Assembly: GCA_024138015.1 (NCBI GenBank)
Contig: JAMXBB010000009.1
Coordinates: 91,698,616 to 91,762,615, forward strand
Origin: Lumnitzera littorea
Lineage: Eukaryota; Streptophyta; Magnoliopsida; Myrtales; Combretaceae
Length of the DNA stretch: 64,000 bases
Direction: 5' to 3'
Position numbers and translations under genes: made by a program. This document shows positions 47,450 through 59,359 of this stretch, in pieces. Numbering within the stretch: position 1 is the first letter of the stretch; each line of letters begins with the position of its first letter. The notes under the pieces were generated by a model. It ran no database searches. It was not told the DNA's origin and saw only the letters and a list, made by a program, of their open reading frames with translations.

Positions 47450-47930
47450 ATGTGGATGGGTTCACCTTCAGAACATCCATTGGACTTCAATGAAATAGAA
47501 ATGCTTACAGCAGATGAAAGAATGACAGTTGAAGTTTCAGTGTCAACTAGCGAATCTAAATGGAATAGGAAGCTTACTTCCCCTACTATAAACTTTTCTT
47601 CTCATTTATTAAGGAGCAATCGAATAGATAAATTATTATAAGAGTCATATGTAAGTCATGTAGATTAACCTAAAGAGGCATGTGGAAAAGCATCCTAAAT
47701 GTAATGCCTGTAATGTTGGTCAAATGTTGTTATCTACTGACATGAAACTTAAAACTATAAAATTTTATCCTAAACAATTATGTGGATTGCTAGTTGTTGG
47801 CATTCCTATGTATGAATTACCCTTTCATTTGTGGAGTATGCTGGAACTAGAGTATTACTTGAATATTCAAATGAAAATGTTGTACATATTCAACAATTAC
47901 TCTAAAAGTTGATTTGAAAAGGGAAAAAAC
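47450..47930 (+). pseudogene. hAT transposase, N-terminal part
   Basis: Near 47673-47860 one frame reads a BED-finger tail (KRHVEKHPKCNAC) and then LLVVGIPMYELPFH, the region after the BED finger of plant hAT transposases ('LARMIILHELPFxxVE'). A frameshift then leads to a FxEYAGTRVLL-like continuation. It is in the same orientation as, and upstream of, the C-terminal half at 49691-50790. Confidence 0.65.
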
Positions 47931-49690
47931 TAGAATCAAACACATGCCTATAAGTTGTCAGTAGAATTTGCTTTGAATTTGATTTATGTGTTGGAATTTT
48001 AGAGATTCAAATCATACTATATGCACAGCTGAATTTTAATTTTCTATTATCCCTAAACATAACGTTTCAATTAAATTAAAAAAGACAGTGAATTTTACCT
48101 TGTATGAAGCTTTTCGAAATTCACAATTAGGCAGATCAATACACATTGAAAAATGCAAATACCCTCTACCAATATCCAACACGAGTGAACTTGCAGAAAT
48201 AGGCTGCAGTATACAAGCACTCTTGGACAAATCTATATTTGCACAAGAAAAAACTCACAGTATCTCGTGTTTACTCTTTATTTTAGTTTACAGACTCTCT
48301 ACGAATCTAATGTTGACGTCAAGGAATCAGCGTAGCCTAATAAAAAGCTACCTCTATATATAGAGTAATAATATCTTCTAGGTATTGCAAGAAATTAATA
48401 ATATCTAATAAAATATAATATTTTATTATTTATTATTTTTCTCCAAAAAATAATAAATGTCATTATTTATTGTTCTTAAACTATATAAGATTAATAAATA
48501 TTTTAGTAATTCTTGCTAGGTTCATTTAAAATAAACTCATAACCCATTTGCTTCATTTTTTGTGTGAGACCTTATAGATTCACCTAATGTTGGCAATAGA
48601 CCTAAAACTCCTTTTTAGACCTACAAAACATAAGTAGCCTCTAATAAAACATCATGTCTACCTAAATTAAATGAAAGTCGGTGATCCAACTCTACTTATT
48701 AAATAGTCTTTTGTTTGTCCTTTTGTCGTATGATATCTAATGATTAAATATAAGGTGTAGACGAAAACACTCTTATATTGTTTAATCACTCGTTTCTTAA
48801 ATCTAGAGTTTGATGGATAACTCTTATATTATTAATAACTCTGTCAATTTATTTTAGCATAGCCATACATTTTTCTCAATCTCACTCTTCAAAGGGCTCA
48901 AAAGATATCTCTCACAGATTAATAAGAGAAACAAATTCCTTCACAAATACTCATATTCTTCCGTATAATTTATTCAATATCCAATTATAGTTTTATAATC
49001 ATCCAGTTAAACATAATAAAAAACTAAGTCAAAACATAGAACTTATTATGTAGAAATTCATAGTATCATTAGGTAAAAGGATTGAAATAATACTATAATG
49101 AGTAATACTTACCTGATTGATCCATGCAGTACTCGCACAATAGATCATTCCAATACAACGTACTCCTATATGTATCTATGTATTGAATTGATATGTCATA
49201 TCTATAATAAGTATAACATTATTACCATTCAACCAACATACCAATCTTAATTTATTATTATTTCATATAATGAGTGACTAAAAATAATTTTCTTATCACC
49301 TTATGATTTTACTATTAAAGTTACGTACTTTAATGATATAAAGAAAAACAAAATATTCAACAAATCCTTTTATCATGTTAAAAGGCCAATAATAACGTAA
49401 CAAATAAAATAACTCATATCATAAAGAATAATAAATGTTTAAATGACATAAAATCTGTATAACTTAGGATACATCACTAGCATTATAGACATTAATACCT
49501 ATTGATAGATTAATATCTTTCATTGCATACTTCATTGATAAAAATTAGGTCTTGCAAAAAATGATGGTGAGTTTTGTATATATGCTATCTCCACATATAA
49601 GGATTGCATTGATTAAGAGAACAATAACTTTACCAATTGATTGAGGTATATAAAGTAAATTATCTATATCGCTTTGAACAGTACTTCGGC
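47931..49690. other. Unrelated sequence splitting the hAT gene
   Basis: Transposase similarity is absent here although the flanking halves are in order. The part usually holding the first catalytic Asp region is missing. 48370-48490 is a very AT-rich tract. A 91-codon frame at 48088-48363 has no known motif. I could not find element termini. Confidence 0.4.
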
Positions 49691-50790
49691 TAATGATATT
49701 CTTGTGAATTAGTTGAGGACATAACTAAATGTATGGGTGCATTTTTTGTTCAATTATTGTGCATACATTCTCAATTTGATTGTTTAAAAAGGTTTCAAAG
49801 AAATTGATGGTTGATGCTATAGATAATGAGAGAAATAGTGTGAAATATGTCAAAACATCTCAAACTAGAAAGATAAAGTTTGCAAATTGCATGAGCTTGC
49901 TATCTTTGTTTAAAGATAGAGGAATGAAATTCTATACATCACATGCTTGAGAATGCAATTTGTTATAGAAGTATGTTTTGTCGCTTGGAGTAAAGTGATT
50001 CCAAACATGGTCTTTCTTTGGAAAACTAGGACAGGATTGAGAAAATCAATATTTTCTAAAGAGAAATACCCAAATACTAACTTGTACTTTTCATCCATTA
50101 TTAGGGAATACCAGCATTGAAAATAATATGAGTAAAAATGAAGCTTATACAAAAAATATGGCAATTAGGGTGTTTATAAAATTTGAAAAGTATTGATCTA
50201 ACATAGTGTAACTTTTGCGATTGACAATTGAATGGAGTTATTAGAAGATTTATAGTGATGAATCATTTGATTTATGAGAGTTACGATAGCATTATTTTCT
50301 CCCAAAAAGGATGGTACGAGTTCAAATCTGAATATTAGCATTAGTAAGTTAAGAGTTAAGGATTCCATAATGATGAATAAGGAGACAACTTCCAAGTAAC
50401 TTTATTTTTTTACAAATATGTATACCATTTTCACAATTTAAGTTTGTTTCATTTGATATGATGAGTATAATTTTTTATCTCATCTAGAATTTCAATTTTT
50501 GAAAGCATACAAATACTTAAGGGTGCCAACAAACTAACTTAGAGCTCTATTTGAATGAAGAGCACCATACAAGCTTGAATTATATACATTGAGTTATTGG
50601 AAAACTAATCAATTAACATCCTCATGTCGTAAGATTAGCACATGTTATTTTATGCATACCAATATCTATGGTAGCTTTGAAATCTGCGTTTAGAACTAGA
50701 GATCGAATCATTGATCATTGTCGCGGTTTATTGAAGCCAAAAATTGCAGAAGTTCTTTTATGTACAGCTCTATGGAGATAGTATTAAACT
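49691..50790 (+). pseudogene. hAT transposase, C-terminal part
   Basis: Plus-strand pieces: FNYCAYILNLIV (the RCxAHILNLIV block, near 49750), NSVKYVKTSQTRKIKFANCM (near 49830), KYPNTNLYF (near 50080), LSYWKTNQL (50590) and SAFRTRDRIIDHCRGLLKPK (50680-50740). The last two are the hAT dimerisation domain. Several stops and at least two internal deletions. The family is related to the relic at 42560-43600 but on the opposite strand. Confidence 0.8.
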
Positions 50791-51401
50791 AAACTATTTT
50801 ATAAATAGTTCAACATCATTTATTTTTTACAAATACAATTTTTTTTTGTATTGATTCTTTAACTCTCTCTCTTAAAAAACCGTCAGAAAATATGGTGAAT
50901 TTAGAAGTCACCACTAGTAGTATTCAACTAAGCTATAATTCAAATTAATACAATGATGTTATATAGCCAATGAATATTTGGATTTGTTATATTTCATAAG
51001 ACTTAGCTCTATAAAAGCTTTTATTGAGTTGTAATTTTATATTTAAGTGGTAAAACTACGTTATTTAAATTTACAGATGTTAATTTTATAATCTCTAACT
51101 ACTCTATAGATTTATTTAGAATTTTTTTTATTGATAAATGGATATAACCCCAACACAAAACATGCTTATTAAAAGGATAAGTTACAGGTTTAAGGTTTCC
51201 ATACATAATTATTAAAGAAAATCATGTTATGGGTTGATATTTTTAAATACGAATCCTTTTAAACAAGGATACGATACATAACACTGAAATACAAATTGTC
51301 AATCTTATAGATTAATTCTCCCGATGCTTATAGCTTCCATTATTATCTTCTAAGATCATAAGTTATGATTAATAATGATAACCTCCATATTAGGGCATGC
51401 A
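50791..51401. other. Noncoding AT-rich stretch
   Basis: Nothing recognised between the hAT relic and the outer LTR. Confidence 0.45.
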
Positions 51402-52062
51402 TGATATGAATCATATTTTGAGTCAAGATGTGTGACGCAATTAGCATGGTCTAGAACAAGTTTGAAAGCAAATTCAAGACACTAGAAGAGCAAGAGTCCA
51501 ACCAAAACCAAGTTCATCCAAAAGGAAGGAAAGGGGACTGGGGGCTATCAACCAAGCAACAATCAACCAATAGGTCGAACCTAGGTCCAATCCTCCTTTA
51601 TTTATTTTATTTTCTTGTGTGTTACTTCATTTGCTAAGTTTCCTTTTATGTTATCCTTCTTCATAGTGAAAGGTCTAATTTTCCAAGCCTATTAATAAGT
51701 AATGTGATAGAGTAGTCAATTAACTTTTGATCATTAAGTTTATTATTGACATTGTTACTAAGGGACTACTTAATCTATTTTAGATTGTGGTGAACCACAT
51801 TATTAGAATCAACAAGTCATACTAGTTTTTGTTGACGCCCTTGAAAGTTTCATAGATCATGCATCATTTGGATTTGTAATTCAATCAAAAGCCAATTTGT
51901 ATCAATATCAATGCATCACAATTAATATTGATTTTATCCATATCCTTTTTTATTATTAGTGCATAAATATATCAAAATCCATAAAAATATCCATTTCTTG
52001 TTTACAACCAAAAACACCTAAAAACACACATAAATTAGCTTCGATACAATCAAGGTATCACA
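51402..52062 (+). repeat. 5' LTR of the outer gypsy relic
   Basis: About 660 bp, ending CA just before the primer-binding site. Colinear with 59360-59940; shared landmarks are 'gagtcaagatg', 'aagcctat', 'ttattgacattgt', 'ttagattgtgg(c/t)gaacc' and 'acgcccttga'. The left edge (TGATATGAA) is an estimate from the alignment. Confidence 0.75.
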
Positions 52063-52066
52063 TTAG

Positions 52067-52079
52067 TTGGTATCAAAGC
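52067..52079 (+). other. Primer-binding site of outer relic
   Basis: TTGGTATCAAAGC, one change from the initiator Met-tRNA complement, four bases past the LTR end. Confidence 0.75.
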
Positions 52080-52640
52080 TTTGGAGGGCATATGTTCCGT
52101 AGTGTTGATTTTAGAGTTGGAGATAAGGTTTAGTTGGTGGTGTCTAGTCGACATCTGTGTAGATAGTAACAACATTAGCTGTAATAGGATAAGGAGTCTC
52201 TAAAATGCATATATCTATGTTAGAACAATGGATGGATAAGATGATATAGTCTTTGAGAACACTTATGGATCATTTGGATGTGTCGGACAGAATTCATAGA
52301 GAAAATGATAGAAGTCATATTGGATGTAGACATTGGAGGTGTGTGAATGAGGAGTCTAGTGGTGATAATTTTTAGTACAATAAGAGAGCAGAACATGGTG
52401 GTCGAACTTGGAGAATATAAAATTAAGATTACTACCTTCAAAGATAAAGGCTAGTTCAAGGAGTATCTAGATAAGGTGCCTAAGGTTGAAAAGGTCTTTT
52501 AAGTGTTATGAGTTTGGCAAGTGCACAAAGTCAAGATGGCCTAGGTAGCATTTATCGAATATGGATGTTTATGATGACATAAACAGACTGCCTAAAGGCA
52601 TCTAAAAAGGAAGAAAAAGGTAAGAATATGATATTTGATG
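52080..52640 (+). pseudogene. Gag remnant of the outer gypsy relic
   Basis: Badly decayed. A CYEFGKCTKSRWPR stretch near 52505 looks like a collapsed zinc knuckle followed by the basic tail. It belongs before the protease piece now found at 58809, on the far side of the inner element. Confidence 0.4.
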
Positions 52641-52823
52641 AAGAAATTGAGATTTCTACTAGAATATCTTAAACAAGAGATGTTAATGGAGTCATAAACC
52701 CTAAAATTGTGTAGAAAAAGTCTAAAGGAATATGTTAAGGATTTTGAGACACTACTAACTACATATGAATTTGATCGAATTATTGTGAAATTGTATCGAC
52801 AAGTTGGGAGAATTAGTAGAAGG

Positions 52824-54123
52824 ATGACTCGAACTGACGCCAAATTTGTGGAGTTGGAACAGAAATATGGTGAAACGCAAGAGGAATTAAAGGATTTTCA
52901 ATAATGACTTGCATCTATGGATCATAATCAGAAGCAATTAAAAAGCAATGTGAATCAAATTAGAGGTGATATATCAGTCTTGCAAGGAAATGTGGATAAG
53001 ATTTAGAAAATGATTGAAGATTTATGGATTTCTAACAAAACTTGTAATGATTTCTTGCTAAATCTTCGAATGTGATAGATAGAGGGAAGCAGTACGCTAA
53101 CATAGAAAGACATGCAACGGTAGAGACAAATGATAATAGAATATCTTCGAGAAACAGTGTTGATGATGAGTATAATATGAATGCCTCATGAGTACATATT
53201 CCTTCATTTGGCAAAAGTGATCCAACTAATTGGATTTTAATGACAGAGCAATATCTTGAAATTCAGTACAAGGTTGAGATAGTTGCAATAAGCATGAGAG
53301 GTCAATGTATCTATTTGTTAAGAGCCTTACATAATCGATTACCGCAGCTAGATTGGGACCCAATGGAGGAAATGTTGAAGCTGTACAGTGGACAATGGAC
53401 TTCCAATCCATTCAAAAGTTCATCTCAATAACGTCGAACAGCTTCCAGGTGTCTATATATCAAAGAATTTGAGTCATTAACTATCCAAACACCAGCTATG
53501 TTTGAAATGCAACAATTAGGATATTTTTTTGGAGGATTGAGAGAAGAATTTTAGGCACGAGTGGATTCTTATTCACCTACTAATCTAGAGCAAATCATGG
53601 AATGTGCAATTAAGATTGAAAAAGAATTTGAGCATGGAATTTGCCTGGCTTCAAATTTCAGTAGTAGCCAGTAAAGTGAATTCTAGAGCTTTGGTCTGAA
53701 ATTGTTTTATCAAACAGGAGGAAGGCAGATGTATTCATCTGATTCAGCTCCTAATTGCTACCTGACAAATCCAGATGCTGCACAATCTCCTGTACATGGA
53801 GGAAATGCGTAATCAAATGAGAATACTTCAATGCAATCAACTGGTAGAAATTTACTATCTTATGGAAATAATAGTGGTGCATCTTCATCAAACTCAAGCA
53901 CAAAATTGAATGGGAAATTGGGTTCACAGCAACCATCTATGTGCAATTCGCATGGTCAATATCAATTACCATATGCAGATTACTTGGAAAAGAGGGAAAA
54001 GGGACTATGCTTCAGATGCGATCAGCCTTTTTCTCCTACACATAAATGTCCAAACAAATCATTGAGAGTTATTATGTTAGAAGAAGAGCCAGATATGGCA
54101 GAGGTGGATTGGAAGGTGGTTTA
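52824..54123 (+). pseudogene. Inner chromovirus gag, broken
   Basis: Begins with an ATG at 52824 (MTRTDAKFVELEQKY) and a coiled coil typical of the Tekay-type gag N-terminus. 53220-53640 contains the gag core (FGKSDPTNWILMTEQYLEI, later LEQIMECAIKIE). 53831-54123 ends in REKGLCFRCDQPFSPTHKC, the zinc knuckle of this clade. At least five stops or frameshifts. There is no room for a normal 5' LTR between this start and the outer element's gag at 52640. Confidence 0.8.
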
Positions 54124-54244
54124 AGGGGACCAGAATGGGCAGTTAGTAGAGAATGGAGTTGAGGTGCAAGGTTCTGGTTTGGAGTTGTTTCTTTTGGCCA
54201 TGAAAGGGTTTGATGAACCACAAACTATGAAGTTTTGAGGCAAA

Positions 54245-54514
54245 TTGGATACAACTCCTATTTCTATAATGATTGATAGCAGAGCAAGTCATAATTTTAT
54301 TTCAAGATCTCGTGTAGAGCAACTTAATCTACATGTTCATGTCACTGCTGTGTTTAGAGTAACTTTGGGAGATGGAAACAGCATTTCTTCTAGTGGTATA
54401 TGTCATGACCTCAAATTGAATATTGGTGCAATGGAGGCTGTGGTGGATTGCTATATCTTAGTGTTGGGTGGTGGATGTATTTCTAGGTGTTGCCTGGTTG
54501 CATACTTTGGGTGA
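54245..54514 (+). pseudogene. Inner chromovirus protease
   Basis: Retropepsin segment with IMIDSRASHNFISRS. The DSGA active-site triad is mutated to DSRA, so the enzyme would be inactive even without the frame breaks. GDGNSISSSGIC follows as in other chromovirus proteases. Confidence 0.75.
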
Positions 54515-54744
54515 GGTAAAACTTGATTGGATGAATATGACTATGAAGATTCCTTCCATATTGCATGAGCAAGTGCTGATTGGGGATCATGCTTTTATCT
54601 AGATCTGTATTATCTCTTAAATCTTTAGGCAAGTTGTGTGAAATCAAATTATGTACCTTGCTGTGGATGTTGGATTCAAACATGCAATGCTCCACTGTTA
54701 CTATTGATTTGCAGATTGAAGCATTATTAGTTTGATATGAAGAT

Positions 54745-55760
54745 GTGTTTGAAGAAAAATCAAGTTTGCCACTATCTAGACCAGGGGATCATTGTATTCC
54801 TTTTAAACGAGGTTGTGGAACGATTAATGTGAGGACTCATTGTTATGCTTTTGCTCAAAAAAATGAAATTGAGAAGATGGTCCAAGAAATGTTGAAGGCT
54901 GGAATTATAAGAACTAGTAGTAGCCCTTTTTCTAGTCAGGTTAAGTGTTGGAGGTTTTACCTTAACTATAGGGCTTTAAATGAGGCTACAATACCAAACA
55001 AGTATCCAATTCCTATTATTAAAGAGCTGGATCATTGTATCCCTCTTAAATGAGATTGTGGACTGATTAATGTCAAGACTCATTGTTATGCTTTTGCTCA
55101 AAAAAATGAAATTGAGAAGATGGTCCAAGAAATGTTGAAAACTAGAATTACAAGAACTAGTACTAACCCCTTTCTAGTCCGGTTATATTAGTAAAAAAGA
55201 AAGACAGGTCTTTGAGGTTTTACGTAAACCATAGGGCTTTAAATGAGGCTACAATACCAAACAAGTATCCAATTCCTGTTATTGAAGATTTATTGGATGA
55301 ATTACAAGGTGCAACAATTTTTTTCTAAGATTAATCTTAGAGCAGGATATCACCAAATTTGCACGTGTACCAAGGATATCTACAGACAACCTTTCACAAA
55401 CTAAGGTCATTACAAATTCTCATATTGCCTTTTAATCTTACTAATGCACTAACTATGTTTCAAGCTATCATGAATGATTTGTTTAGATCGTATCTTTGGC
55501 ATTTCATGTTGGTTTTTTTTGTTGATATTCTTATATATTTTGTTGACTCATGTTCTCATTAGGAGAACTTGAAGATCGTCCTCCAATTGTTATAAGAAAA
55601 ATCATTTTTTAGTCAATAAGAAAAAATGTACTTTTGGCCAACAATCGGTTGAATATCTTAGCCATATTATTTCGGCTAATGGCATGAGTATGGATCCTTT
55701 AAAGGTGGAGTGTGTCTTGGAGTAGCCTATTCCTACTACTTTGAAAGGTATTCATGGTTT
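54745..55760 (+). pseudogene. Inner chromovirus reverse transcriptase
   Basis: 54745-55053 reads the RT entry (AQKNEIEKMVQEMLKAGIIR, then YRALNEATIPNKYPIPII). The same segment recurs at 55029-55290 (tandem duplication). 55320-55420 gives FSKINLRAGYHQI (motif A with Asp changed to Asn). The YxDDILIYS box reads VDILIYFVDS near 55510, with one Asp lost. 55650-55740 gives VEYLSHIISANGMSMDP. Multiple frames. Confidence 0.85.
54785..55290 (+). repeat. Tandem duplication within the RT
   Basis: Copy 1 is 54785-55028 and copy 2 is 55029-55290. Long runs are identical ('actcattgttatgcttttgc', 'ctacaataccaaacaagtat'). Copy 2 keeps about 20 nt that encode the VKKKDxS segment and are deleted in copy 1. 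Confidence 0.95.
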
Positions 55761-56300
55761 TCTTTGGCTATTTGATTATTATTGGAAGTTCATCAAAGAC
55801 TGGTAAAATTGCTCAACCATTGATAGATCTTTTGAAGAAAAATGGTATTAATTGGGATGAATCAGCAGCTGATGCTTTTCAATTGTTGAAGAATGCTTTG
55901 GTTTGTGCTCCAGTTTTGGCTATGCCCAATATCTCTCAACAATTTGTAGTTGAATGTGACGCTTCGGGGCAGGGAATAGGGGCTGTTTTTTAACGAAATA
56001 ACCAGCCATTGCATACCTTAGTAAAGCGTTGTCAAATAAAACATTTGCTAAATCCACTTATGAAAAAGAATTAATAGCTCTCCTCTTGGCTATAAATCAT
56101 TGGCGACCATATTTGTTGGGTAGAAGTTTGTTGTGAAAACAAACCAAAGAATTATTGAAACAATGAGTTACTACTCCAGATCAATAGAATTGGCTTTCTA
56201 AATTAATTGGGTATGATTTTGAAATAATACAAAAGCAAGCATGAGATTTTGGCAGATGATGCGCTCCTATGGGTGTTTGATGAGGCTGAATGTGGGGCTT
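55761..56300 (+). pseudogene. Inner chromovirus RNase H
   Basis: 55754-55993 includes the RT-RNase H connection (IDLLKKNGINWDESAADAFQ, PNISQQFVVECDASGQGIGA, with the first RNase H Asp). Later pieces (TYEKELIALLLAI near 56060 and LADDALL near 56250) are in shifted frames. Confidence 0.8.
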
Positions 56301-56489
56301 CTATTGGGTCCAATTTGGACTAATTTAATTGAGATAAAGGTTGCAGTTGAGCTTGATCCATTGTTATCATGTAAAGTTCATTTGCTAAAAGAAGGGAAGG
56401 ATGCTATTCATGGTATTCATTTAGTCAATGACATACTTTTTTACTATAACAAGTTGGTTGTCCCGTCCTCTTCTAAATGGCCTCATATT

Positions 56490-57620
56490 TTCTTACATTA
56501 ATTTCATACTACTCCTTCAAGAGGGCATGCTGACTTTCTAAAGACTTATTGAAGAATAGTTGCTAGTGTATAAGGTTGGACTTAAGAAGGATGTTGAAAG
56601 GATTGTGACAGCTTATGCTATTCGTCAAAGACAAAAGTATCAAACTTTGTCACTATCTGGTCTTCTCTCCCCATTGCCTATTCCCAATGCTAATTGGGAT
56701 GATATTTCAATAGATTTTGTTGGAGGCCTACCAAAGTCGAAGGGATTTGATGTAGTTTTGGCAGTCAATGACAGGTTCTCTAAATATGGGCATTTCTTAT
56801 TGACTAAATATCCTTATACGGCCAAAAGTATTGCTGAATTGTTTGTTCGGTTTGTTTACATGGCATGCCCAAAACTATCATTAGCAATCAAGATCCAACT
56901 TTTGTTAGCAATTTTTGAGGAGAAATGCTCCAGCTACAGCACACTCATCTTTATTTTAATATCAAATATCATCAGAAAAGATGGGCAAAATGAAGTCTTA
57001 AACCGATGTTTGGAGTATTATCTCCATTGCTTTATTTATGATCAAACTAAACAGTGGGCTGCTTGGATTCCATAGGCAGAATTTCATCACAACACTTCCT
57101 GCCATACATCTTCTAAATTGACCCCTTTCAAAATTGTGTATGGTCATCCACCTCCTATTGTTGGCTCCTTTGTGGACCGTGAAATTGCTTATCCAGTTTT
57201 GCGTGAGGCTTTGCACTAACAGGACAAAGTGTTGCACCAACTTAACCGTAATCTTGCCCACACTCAAGCCCTTAATTGCTCTCAAGCTAATAAGCACCAT
57301 GGGGACCTTGAATTTGCTATGGGTGACTGGGTTTTCCTTTCACTTGCGCCTTAGTCCACAATAGCAGGTGGATACCAAAATTTCTTCTAAGCTATCTCAA
57401 TTTTTTGGGCCTTATCGGCTGAATTTGCCTTCTAATTGCTACATACATCCTGTATTTCATGTTTCTCTTCTTAAGAAAGCAATGGGTTCTTTTCCCGTTG
57501 CTACTGATTTTCCAACAAACTTGTTCCTAGAGGCTCAAGAGAATGATAGACTACAAGTAGCAGTGCTAGGCAGAAATCTTCATATCGATGGCTTACAAGA
57601 AATTCCTCAATTGCTGGTTC
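56490..57620 (+). pseudogene. Inner chromovirus integrase
   Basis: 56500-56540 holds the HxFHxxPSRGHAD finger half; the CxxC half reads AYAIRQ, so both zinc cysteines are lost. 56690-56830 reads DDISIDFVGGLPKSKGFDVV and NDRFSKYGHF (first catalytic Asp kept). The second Asp region is scrambled near 56890. KDGQNEVLNR near 56980 keeps the Glu. 57080-57340 continues in other frames. Confidence 0.8.
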
Positions 57621-57730
57621 AATGGTAGGGTCTTTCTCCCGATGATGCCACTTGGATTGATACCTCTTCTCTTCATCTCCAATTTCCTGACTTTGTCCTT
57701 GAGAACAAGGACACTCTTTCAAAGGGGGCA
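57368..57730 (+). pseudogene. Integrase C-terminus and chromodomain
   Basis: FFGPYRLNLPSNCYIHPVFH and VSLLKKAMGSFP are the GPF/Y-type module. From about 57550, VLGRNLHIDGLQEIPQLLVQ and then, past one stop, LSPDDATWIDTSSLHLQFP match a Tekay-type chromodomain. In this family the domain directs insertion by binding histone marks. The frame runs up to the polypurine tract. Confidence 0.8.
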
Positions 57731-57732
57731 AT
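57721..57732 (+). other. Polypurine tract of inner chromovirus
   Basis: AAAGGGGGCAAT immediately before the LTR start TGATA. Confidence 0.65.
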
Positions 57733-58379
57733 TGATAATATACCTAGAGTGCCATCTCCTATTATAAATGTTTATAAAAGAAGGGGAGTTGGTAGTGCTA
57801 GTGGCTGTGCTTGGTAGTGGATCTGTGTTGTGTGGTATGTGTTATGTGTTTGTGGTATGCTGTGTGAGGTTTTTCTGGTAGTGTTCATTTTTGTGGGGTT
57901 TTTTCTGGTGGTGTTCATTTTCCAATTGTTTGTGTGTTGTTCTATGGCTTGTATGTGTAGTGTGTGTGGGATTTGTTCGGTGGTGTTGTAGTGTGTGTAG
58001 TGTTGGATTTTGCAGTAGTAGATTGCTGGTAGTAGGTAGTAGTCTGTGTAGTGGGGTGGTGCTGTTAGGGATTAAATGGGCTGGTGCTGATGTGGCATAT
58101 CTTTTGCTAGTGCTGATGTGTTATGGGAGCTCTGGAATATTCTTATACTAGTGCTGGTTAGAGTGGGATATAAAAGGGAAAGATCAGGTTGTTGGGGAGT
58201 TAGTTATGATATTTGGAAGAGGAGTAGTCTTAAACCTTGGCTGAGCTAGAGCTCAAGTACTTCAAAACCCTAATTCTTGCTGGTTTTCTTTATTTTTTGA
58301 TATTGAATCTGATTAAGACTTAATGGGTACTTAGAGGAATCAATGGTCCAATCATCAAAGGCTTAGATTTGATATATCA
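57733..58379 (+). repeat. 3' LTR of inner chromovirus
   Basis: 647 bp from TGATAATATACC to TATATCA, with matching TGATA/TATCA ends and a TATA box at 58169-58176. U3 (57790-58070) is strongly G/T-rich on this strand. No matching 5' LTR lies upstream. Confidence 0.6.
58169..58176 (+). promoter_or_regulatory. TATA box in inner LTR
   Basis: TATAAAAG within GGGATATAAAAGGG, about 210 bp before the LTR end. Confidence 0.6.
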
Positions 58380-58808
58380 AGTATAGCATAGCTGCAGTAA
58401 TAATAAACATTGGAAGATGTTATTAAACTGGCAGTCAGAATTGAGATATATCATAGATGCAAAGGATAGAAATTACCATGACAACAGCATGAATTAAATA
58501 TATGTGACTATGACAAATGTGAACAAAGGCACTTAATTGATGAAAGGGTAGATAGAGTAAATCAATATCAAGAGTTTAGATGTGAGAGCTCATGAATGGG
58601 GACAACATAGCAGTTTCACAGATATAAAATGGATTAAGTGTTGGCATTTTAGCAGTATAATGTCCCAATAGGAGCATAATGATTTTGAGAGTACCTGAGA
58701 TGGAAGTGGAGAGTGAAGAGCAAAAGAACAATGGTAGCAAGAACAAAGGAAGAACTGATTTAACCTGTGAATGTGCCCATGCCACTAATTAGGTGGAGGC
58801 AAACCTAC
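58380..58808. other. Sequence between inner LTR and outer protease
   Basis: No domain recognised. Either more of the outer element or a third insertion. The minus strand from 58785 begins with a hydrophobic leader-like stretch (VLPLFLLPLFFCSSLS) that I do not consider sufficient for a gene. Confidence 0.35.
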
Positions 58809-59215
58809 GGCAGAGAAAAAATCATTTTCATATTAGATGTTGGGCGCAGGGATAAATTTGTACAGCCATTATTGATGAAGGCAGCTGCGCCAACATTGTT
58901 TTCATAAATTTTGTTCAAAAAATGTGACTATAGATTGCTTAGCATTCAAGACCCTATGGTCTACATTGGTTGAATGGTTCGGGGAGTGTATATAGTCATA
59001 AACAAATGCATGTCCCTTAATTTATAACTGGTTACACTAAAAAGATTTTTAGCAATGTAGTTTGAATAACTACCAGGCGTTCCTTATCGGGAAGCCTTGG
59101 CAGTATGTTAAGCGAGCAATTTGTGATGGCTATAAAAGTAGCTATGCTTTGCAGAAGGAAGGTCATAATTTCATGATGCTACCTATAAGTCCTGCAAAGG
59201 TACAATAAGAAAAAT
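58809..59215 (+). pseudogene. Outer gypsy relic: protease remnant
   Basis: One frame with several stops reads AIIDEGSCANIVFINFVQKM (the IIDGGSC active-site region, with the Gly after Asp changed to Glu), then RPYGLHWLNGSGSV and, in a later piece, FLIGKPWQYVKRAICDGYKS (the LLGRPWQYD-xx-HDG motif). This is the protease stretch expected right after the gag found at 52080-52640. RT and integrase of this element are missing before the 3' LTR. Confidence 0.75.
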
Positions 59216-59359
59216 TTGCATTTGTCAAGAGGTACAAAGGTAAGATGGGTTTGTTTGTTTGTTTGTCTTAGAAAGTCCTTTTATTAGAAGTTAGAACCTA
59301 ATCTCATTATAAAGAAATATTGAGATTCGAAGATGAATATTTTCTGACCTTGTAGTAAT

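Noticed and set aside
57891..58151. 86-codon plus frame rich in Cys, Val and Trp
   Set aside because: Read-through of the G/T-rich U3 of an LTR.
58576..58785. Minus frame with leader-like VLPLFLLPLFF
   Set aside because: No ATG at the leader, no conserved mature part, and located between two retroelements.
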